NCBI GenBank assembly: GCA_900321425.1 | Contig: ONWA01000006.1 | Coordinates: 1 to 64,000, forward strand | Length of the DNA: 64,000 nucleotides | Direction: 5' to 3' | Origin: an uncultured Prevotellaceae bacterium | GTDB lineage: Bacteria > Bacteroidota > Bacteroidia > Bacteroidales > Bacteroidaceae | In this document: positions 58,772 to 64,000 of the stretch, one piece after another | How positions within the stretch are numbered: the stretch's first letter is position 1 | How the letters are laid out: each line of letters begins with the position of its first letter | The notes under the pieces: model-generated | What the model saw: only the letters and a program-made list of their open reading frames with translations | Told to the model about the DNA's origin: nothing | Databases searched by the model: none | Position numbers and translations under genes: made by a program

Positions 58772-59736
58772 ATATCAAGGTGCTCATCCTGCCCGACGGT
58801 GATGATCCCGACAGCTTCTCACGGAAACATTCTGCTCAGGAGTTCAAGGCTTATATCGAAGAACACCAGACGGATTTCATCGAGTTTAAGACACGCTTGC
58901 TGATTGAGAACGAGAAGGATCCTATCAAACGAAGTGAGGCTATCAGCAGTATCGTGCGTAGCATCTCCGTGATTCCCAACCAGATAGTCCGTGATACGTA
59001 TCTGACGACCTGCGCACATCGTCTGCAGGTGAGCGAGCAGACATTGCTGAACGTGATGAATAACTATATCCGCAGGGATATAGAGGAAAAAGAAAAAGAA
59101 CGCGAGCGCGAACAGCGTTCACAAGACGCAACAACTCCTGTGGAAGAGGAGACGCCTTCGGCATCGTTGATTCCGATAGGACTGCATACCGTAGGTGAAC
59201 AGGTGACGGAAGTGGAACGGCTGATGATTCAGAATATCATCCGTCATGGTGAGGAAGTGATCTATGAGAATGTAGAGACGGAAGAGGGTGATACCGTCAA
59301 CCTGACGCTGGCGCAGTATGTGGCCTATGACTTGGGACAGGACGGGCTGACCTTCCACGACGAGTTGTATAACCGGATACTGGCAGAATGTGTAGAGCAT
59401 TGTGGAGAACCAGGGTTTAAGGCTGCCACCTATTTTACCCAGCATCCCGACATAGAGGTCAGTCAGTTGGCATCAAAGATGATTGTTAATCGCTATCAGT
59501 TGGGCAAGCGTTTTGAGAACCAAGAACGGGAAGGAGGACTGAGACAGCGTATCCTGCATCTGGTGCTGAACTTCCGTATGGATATTATTGTAGCCCGACT
59601 GAAGGATATTAAGAAAGCACTCTCGCAACCAGGTATAGAAAGAGAACAGATCATGCAGTTGATGACTGAATATAAAGAGACACAAGAGCTTCGTGACGCT
59701 CTTGCTAAGCAGTTAGGCAGAGATGTTGTAGGATAA
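58768..59736 (+). CDS. dnaG: DNA primase, C-terminal part (gene split)
   Basis: 322 residues beginning MNIKVLILPDGDDPDSFSRK, which in intact primases follows the helix missing from the upstream piece, and running through the rest of the RNA-polymerase core to the helicase-binding C-terminal domain (ELRDALAKQLGRDV). The ATG overlaps the stop of the first part, so reinitiation could supply both halves. About 14 residues between DGDEA and GMN are absent from both, plus one nucleotide that shifts the frame. Followed 6 bp later by cls. Confidence 0.85.
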   Translation: MNIKVLILPDGDDPDSFSRKHSAQEFKAYIEEHQTDFIEFKTRLLIENEKDPIKRSEAISSIVRSISVIPNQIVRDTYLTTCAHRLQVSEQTLLNVMNNYIRRDIEEKEKEREREQRSQDATTPVEEETPSASLIPIGLHTVGEQVTEVERLMIQNIIRHGEEVIYENVETEEGDTVNLTLAQYVAYDLGQDGLTFHDELYNRILAECVEHCGEPGFKAATYFTQHPDIEVSQLASKMIVNRYQLGKRFENQEREGGLRQRILHLVLNFRMDIIVARLKDIKKALSQPGIEREQIMQLMTEYKETQELRDALAKQLGRDVVG

Positions 59737-59742
59737 GGAAAG

Positions 59743-61188
59743 ATGCATTTACTATCGGTTATAGGCGTATTCGTATATTGGATGCTCATCACGATGTTGG
59801 TGATTCGAATCGTGATGGACAACCGTCAACCCGCTAAGACGATGGCGTGGGGGATGGTGATCTTCTTTGTGCCGGTCATCGGACTTGTCCTCTATTTCTT
59901 CTTCGGGATGAATACCCGTAAGGAACGACTCATCAGCCAAAGAAGCCTTGATCTTCTCTCCAAACGGTCTATGCTGGGCTTTGTCAAACAGGATCGTCTG
60001 CAGTTGCCACAACCCTATAGACCCGTCATCGATCTGTTTGTCAACCAGAATTTCTCGTTGCCGTTTCAGGATAATGAGTTGGAGATGTTGACAGACGGCT
60101 ATCCATTCTTCCTTTCTCTCCTCAGCGACCTGCGTAAAGCGAAAAGTCATATCCATATTGATGTTTATATCTTTGAAGACGATGCACTGGGACGATTGGT
60201 TCGCGACGTGCTGATTGACAAGGCCCGTGAGGGTGTGGAGGTGCGCGTCATTTATGATGATGTGGGGTGTTGGAATGTGAAGAATGAGTTCTTTGAGCGA
60301 ATGCGCGAGGAAGGTATCGAGGTGGCTCCGTTCCTACCTGTGCGCTTCCCTCTGTTTACCAGCAAAGCCAACTATCGCAACCACCGGAAGATCATCGTCA
60401 TCGACGGACGGGTGGGGTATATCGGTGGTATGAACATCGCCTTGCGTTACGTGAAGGGTATTCGTAAAATTGGAAAGGGACGACAACACTTACCTTGGCG
60501 TGATACGATGGTGAGAATGACAGGAGGCGTCGTTTATGCCTTGCAGCGGGCATTCCTGGTAGACTGGTTTTTCGTTGACCGGACACTGATATCAGGTGAT
60601 AAATACTACCCGGTCGCTGATGCTTCAACCTATCGCCATTGTCTGGCGCAGGTGGTGACAAGCAGTCCAGCAGCCCGCTATCCTGAGATGATGCAGGGCT
60701 ATGTGCGTATCATCTTGGCGGCACGACAGTATATCTATATTGAGACACCTTATTTCCTGCCTAACGAACCTGTTCTCTTTGCCCTGAAGACGGCTGCGAC
60801 GGCAGGTGTGGATGTGCGGATTATCGTGCCACGACATAACGACGCTCGATTGGCAGACTGGGCAGGACGTTCTTATCTGCGTGAGGTAGCTGAGGCCGGC
60901 GTGAAGGTGTTCTTGTATGATAATGGGTTCATGCATGCGAAATCGATGGTATGCGATGGAGCCCTTTCTACGGTTGGTTCTACGAATATCGATTTTCGTA
61001 GCTTCGAGAATAATTTCGAAGCCAACGTATTTGTTTATGATGATGAGGTCGCTCGACAGATGAAAGAGATATTCCTGATTGACCAACAACAGTCTATTCC
61101 TCTGGAGAAACTGCCTCGTCTATGGCATCCACGGTTCCTGAATCGTTTCTGGGAGTCGCTGACTCGCTTGTTGTCGCCGTTGCTTTAA
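59743..61188 (+). CDS. cls: Cardiolipin synthase (phospholipase D family)
   Basis: 481 residues, usual length. Two N-terminal membrane helices (residues about 2-20 and 33-52), then two PLD domains with HKD motifs: HRKIIVIDGRVGYIGGMNI (first) and HAKSMVCDGALSTVGSTNID (second). It joins phosphatidylglycerol molecules into cardiolipin at the inner membrane. The gene starts 6 bp after dnaG and its last 95 bp overlap the 3' end of rsmD on the other strand. Confidence 0.95.
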   Translation: MHLLSVIGVFVYWMLITMLVIRIVMDNRQPAKTMAWGMVIFFVPVIGLVLYFFFGMNTRKERLISQRSLDLLSKRSMLGFVKQDRLQLPQPYRPVIDLFVNQNFSLPFQDNELEMLTDGYPFFLSLLSDLRKAKSHIHIDVYIFEDDALGRLVRDVLIDKAREGVEVRVIYDDVGCWNVKNEFFERMREEGIEVAPFLPVRFPLFTSKANYRNHRKIIVIDGRVGYIGGMNIALRYVKGIRKIGKGRQHLPWRDTMVRMTGGVVYALQRAFLVDWFFVDRTLISGDKYYPVADASTYRHCLAQVVTSSPAARYPEMMQGYVRIILAARQYIYIETPYFLPNEPVLFALKTAATAGVDVRIIVPRHNDARLADWAGRSYLREVAEAGVKVFLYDNGFMHAKSMVCDGALSTVGSTNIDFRSFENNFEANVFVYDDEVARQMKEIFLIDQQQSIPLEKLPRLWHPRFLNRFWESLTRLLSPLL

Positions 61189-61723
61189 AGAGCGAGAAAT
61201 TCACGCTTCCATAGCTACGGTGTTCTACAAAGTGGGGATGCGTACTGAAATCGTAGTCTTTGCCGTGTTCAAAGACAAAGATACCATCCTCCTTCAATAG
61301 CTGTCGCTCGATAATCATATCGGGTATCTGTGGCAGTTCCTTGAGGGCATAGGGAGGATCGGCGAAGATAAAGTCGAACTGCTGGTGACAGGACTTCAGG
61401 AAACGGAATACGTCACCACGGATGGGGAGCACACTGGGAGGTGTTCCTTTTCCCGCCAGTTTCTGCAGACAGTCGCAGATAAACCTGTGATGGTCGCGGT
61501 CGGCCTCTATGCTGACCACCTGGCTGCATCCTCGTGAGATGAGTTCCAGTGAGATACTTCCCGTACCAGAAAACAGGTCAAGGGCAGCAGCACCCTCAAA
61601 GTCAATGTACCGATTGAGCACATTGAAGATGTTCTCTTTGGCAAAGTCGGTTGTGGGCCTGGCCTTGAATGAGCGGGGGATGTCAAAATGTCGACCTTTG
61701 TATAGACCTGTAATGATTCTCAT
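61094..61723 (-). CDS. rsmD: 16S rRNA (guanine966-N2)-methyltransferase
   Basis: 209 residues. Starts MRIITGLYKGRHFDIPRSFK, with RPTTDFAKENIFNVL, SAM-binding LDLFSGTGSISLELISRG and catalytic ADPPYAL, all characteristic of RsmD. It methylates G966 of 16S rRNA. The last 30 or so residues (TTSESATPRNDSGTVDAIDE and beyond) go past the usual end of the family and are encoded in the overlap with cls, so the tail is probably an effect of the overlap. The DUF3822 gene lies 10 bp upstream, the arrangement common in Bacteroidales. Confidence 0.93.
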   Translation of the reverse strand: MRIITGLYKGRHFDIPRSFKARPTTDFAKENIFNVLNRYIDFEGAAALDLFSGTGSISLELISRGCSQVVSIEADRDHHRFICDCLQKLAGKGTPPSVLPIRGDVFRFLKSCHQQFDFIFADPPYALKELPQIPDMIIERQLLKEDGIFVFEHGKDYDFSTHPHFVEHRSYGSVNFSLFKATATTSESATPRNDSGTVDAIDEAVSPEE

Positions 61724-61733
61724 CTTTCTCTGT

Positions 61734-62540
61734 TTATCTGCCTTTCGTATACAGCGTTACCAAGTCGTAGGGAAGACCTTTGACCTGTGTGGCGGGCGCA
61801 CGGTTGAAATCGGCCGACGGGTTGATGACATAAGCCTTGGAAAGGTATTTCTTCAATTCCTCAATCAGCCAGTCGCGTTCAGGAATATCACCTACAATAT
61901 GGAGCTCGTCATATTGGTTGTCTAATGCCAGCTGCTTCCATACATACAACAGAAAATAGAGGGCATCGTGCGCATGCTTTGTATCAAAGGTGTTACAGAA
62001 TTTGAATCGGTTGTTCTGGAAGCAGAAGATCTCTGTCTTGTCATCGTGGAAATAACCGTATAGTTTATTTCTGTAACCTGTAAAACTGCGTTGGTGCAAA
62101 TATCGCCATACGGGACAGATGGCATGAATGAATTTCGGATCCTTGAAATGATCATCGATGACCAATTTCAGGTCTTTGTTGATAGCAAAGATAGCCACTG
62201 CATTCAAGTTGGGCAATACATTATATAACATGACACCATGTTCCTGTTGGGCGTGGGCATGGTAGTAAAGATCCTCAATGTCCTTTTCTTCGAAGATTTC
62301 CACGGGAATCATCAGTACAGGAGTGTCGAGCATCACCTGTACCCGTTGAGGCTTCATGGTCATCAGCAGGTCTGCATGTTTGAAAGCCTCACGCAGATTG
62401 GCGGCCATAGAGATGCTGCTCTTGACGGTATAAGGCTCATAGGTGATGGGTGACTCCTCGTTCTCAGGTGTCGCCATAGAGAACGAAAGAGAGTTTCGCC
62501 CAATGCGGATAGTGAGTTTTTGTTTTGTCGTGATGTCCAT
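61734..62540 (-). CDS. DUF3822-family protein
   Basis: 268 residues from ATG 62540 (MDITTKQKLTIRIGRNSLSF); the frame is open 13 codons upstream but that part covers the promoter. Recognised from the start, from YEPYTVKSSISMAANLREAF and from the position next to rsmD. It has an actin/ASKHA-like strand pattern (LYHAH-type centre, LHIVGDIPERDWLIEEL near the end), no known catalytic motif. Function not established. Promoter: TATCTTTG on the minus strand at 62569-62576. Confidence 0.82.
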   Translation of the reverse strand: MDITTKQKLTIRIGRNSLSFSMATPENEESPITYEPYTVKSSISMAANLREAFKHADLLMTMKPQRVQVMLDTPVLMIPVEIFEEKDIEDLYYHAHAQQEHGVMLYNVLPNLNAVAIFAINKDLKLVIDDHFKDPKFIHAICPVWRYLHQRSFTGYRNKLYGYFHDDKTEIFCFQNNRFKFCNTFDTKHAHDALYFLLYVWKQLALDNQYDELHIVGDIPERDWLIEELKKYLSKAYVINPSADFNRAPATQVKGLPYDLVTLYTKGR

Positions 62541-62555
62541 ATCCAAAATTATTTG

Positions 62556-62576
62556 TACCTTTGCGCTGCAAAGATA
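62556..62576. promoter_or_regulatory. Face-to-face -7 boxes for the DUF3822 gene and the RecD-like gene
   Basis: Plus strand TACCTTTG at 62556-62563 serves the helicase at 62594; minus strand TATCTTTG at 62569-62576 serves the gene starting at 62540. The two boxes are 5 bp apart, so polymerase should not occupy both at once. Confidence 0.7.
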
Positions 62577-62593
62577 CAACTTTTTTTTGGATC

Positions 62594-64000
62594 ATGATCA
62601 CGGACGAGCTGAAATATCGTATTTGGCAGACATTTGACCATAACCCAACGGATGAACAGCGACATGCTGTTGATGTGTTCGCTGAGTTTATGACAGACCG
62701 TCGACAGTCGGTCATGGTGATGCGTGGTTGTGCTGGTACGGGTAAGACAACCCTAGCGGGTGCTATCGTCAGAGCGATGAGACAGTTGGACCAGAAAATG
62801 GTTTTGTTGGCACCGACAGGAAGGGCAGCCAAGGTATTTTCACTCAATTGTATGGCAGAGGAAGAGGAGAAACCGCTTCGGGCATATACCATCCATCGAC
62901 GTATCTATCGACAGAAATCAGCTGCTGACCTGTCAACGTTTCAACTCAATGTCAACCTACAGCGCAACGTCCTCTTTATGGTGGATGAGGCGTCTATGAT
63001 TGCCAATAGTCAGCAAGCTACCTCTCTGTTTGGAAGTGGTTGCCTGCTCGATGATCTCATACAGTTTGTGTATAGTGGCGAGAACTGTAGGATGCTGCTG
63101 ATTGGTGATAAGGCACAGCTGCCGCCTGTAGGCGAGGAGGAGAGCCCAGCTCTTCAGCCGGAAGTGTTGCGGCAGTATGATCTGAAGGTGTACGAATGTG
63201 ACCTCGACGAAGTGCTTCGTCAAAGTCAGGATTCGGGCATCCTATGGAATGCAACGCGAATACGTAACGACTATTCCTTGCCCATGATTCGTTTTTCAGG
63301 GTTTCCCGATATTCATGTGGTGCCAGGTGATGAGCTGATTGAGTCGCTGGCCTCCAGTTATAGTAAGGTGGGATCGGATGAGACGGTGGTCATCACACGG
63401 AGTAATAAACGGGCGAATGTCTATAATCAGGGCATTCGAAACAGGGTGCTCGACCGTGAGGATGAATTGTGCCGTGGTGACCGGCTCATGATTGTAAAAA
63501 ACAACTATTTCTGGCGTAAGGACGAGTTTATTGCCAATGGCGATCAGGCGGTGGTACAACGAGTGAGAAATGTCCATGAACAGTATGGTTTCCGTTTCGC
63601 TGAGGTGACCATGCAGTTTCCTGATGATGATGATTATGAGTTAACCGCAATGGTCATCCTTGATACCTTGACATCGGAAGCTCCTGCGCTCACCCGCGAG
63701 CAGAATGAGCAACTTTTTCAGGCGGTCTTGGCTGACTATGCTGATATTCCGCGGAAGGCAGACCGTATACAAAAGCTGAAGAACGATCGTTATTATAATG
63801 CTCTGCAGGTGAAGTTCGCTTATGCTGTCACTTGTCATAAGGCACAAGGTGGACAGTGGGAACATGTGTATCTCGATCAGGGTTATATGACCGACGAGAT
63901 GCTCACTCCCGACTATTTCCATTGGCTCTATACTGCATTCACACGTGCAACCCGTCAGCTCTTCCTCGTCAACTGGCCCAAGACGCAGATCGAGAAATGA
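62594..64000 (+). CDS. RecD-like ATP-dependent DNA helicase
   Basis: 468 residues from ATG 62594 (MITDELKYRIWQTFDHNPTD), ending with TGA at the last base of the window. SF1B helicase: GCAGTGKTTLAGAIV Walker A, LAPTGRAAKV, DEASMIANS Walker B, GDKAQLPPVGEEES, LDEVLRQ, and C-terminal TCHKAQGGQWEHV and YTAFTRATRQL. Single-protein relatives of RecD2 without the N-terminal extension are common in Bacteroidales, often called ATP-dependent RecD-like helicases. It has its own promoter, divergent from the DUF3822 gene. Confidence 0.92.
   Translation: MITDELKYRIWQTFDHNPTDEQRHAVDVFAEFMTDRRQSVMVMRGCAGTGKTTLAGAIVRAMRQLDQKMVLLAPTGRAAKVFSLNCMAEEEEKPLRAYTIHRRIYRQKSAADLSTFQLNVNLQRNVLFMVDEASMIANSQQATSLFGSGCLLDDLIQFVYSGENCRMLLIGDKAQLPPVGEEESPALQPEVLRQYDLKVYECDLDEVLRQSQDSGILWNATRIRNDYSLPMIRFSGFPDIHVVPGDELIESLASSYSKVGSDETVVITRSNKRANVYNQGIRNRVLDREDELCRGDRLMIVKNNYFWRKDEFIANGDQAVVQRVRNVHEQYGFRFAEVTMQFPDDDDYELTAMVILDTLTSEAPALTREQNEQLFQAVLADYADIPRKADRIQKLKNDRYYNALQVKFAYAVTCHKAQGGQWEHVYLDQGYMTDEMLTPDYFHWLYTAFTRATRQLFLVNWPKTQIEK

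Noticed and set aside
61094..61188. 95-bp tail-to-tail overlap of cls and rsmD as a sign of misannotation
   Set aside because: Both genes are clear by motifs; the overlap only adds a non-conserved tail to RsmD.

Overview
The window comes from a Bacteroidota chromosome, most likely a Prevotella/Segatella-type member of the Bacteroidales. Four things point there: a type IX secretion operon in the order porP-porK-porL-porM-porN; many promoters with the Bacteroidota -7 box TAnnTTTG, usually with TTG or TTTG about 20 bp upstream; a FadL/ETF/acyl-CoA dehydrogenase set; and a streptopain-type C10 protease with a Prevotella-type C-terminal tail. No rRNA, tRNA, integrase, transposase or CRISPR array was found.

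Layout. 1-6786: end of an OmpA-family gene, then the type IX secretion operon and a small beta-barrel protein. 6787-14768: priA, a FadL-type porin, a PgpH-like HD phosphodiesterase, gltX and an FMN-binding protein. 14792-20308: a membrane-anchored winged-helix regulator and an ECF sigma/anti-sigma operon ending in a TonB-dependent-receptor-type protein. 20529-24830: an isolated one-module NRPS (C-A-T-reductase) bracketed by two copies of a 75-bp structured repeat. 24831-25248: a 418-bp gap between converging genes, packed with palindromes and a 22-bp tandem array. 25249-25743: a secreted protein of 25-residue repeats.

25910-42113 is visibly AT-richer accessory DNA and the most interesting part. 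A WYL regulator and an AbiEi-like (DUF6088-type) protein precede an S1-domain protein, a 2667-residue fusion (cold-shock domain, DEDDh exonuclease, RecQ-type helicase, UvrD-type helicase) and a second SF1 helicase with a DUF4145/HEPN-like N terminus. A two-component pair follows: a kinase built on a degenerate type I methyltransferase (HsdM) plus an HsdS-like target-recognition region, and a receiver protein with a DUF4145/HEPN-like output. I know no described defence system with this composition, and propose it as a candidate nucleic-acid-surveillance or anti-phage system. An operator-plus-promoter block upstream of the kinase recurs with identical spacing upstream of the next operon.

42251-49054: two paralogous small proteins, a Pif1-type helicase with TPR-like tail, two paralogous winged-helix-like proteins, an unknown protein and a divergent FtsZ paralogue. 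49225-54230 (minus strand): etfB, an EtfA-acyl-CoA dehydrogenase fusion, a C_GCAxxG_C_C protein and a potassium channel. An inverted repeat TGCACAAA-N8-TTTGTGCA upstream of etfB is also found upstream of the FadL gene, suggesting shared control of fatty-acid uptake and oxidation. 54444-64000: C10 protease, a 57-residue peptide, a dnaG split in two by apparent deletions, cardiolipin synthase, rsmD, a DUF3822 protein and a RecD-like helicase.

All family assignments are from reading the translations; no database search was run.
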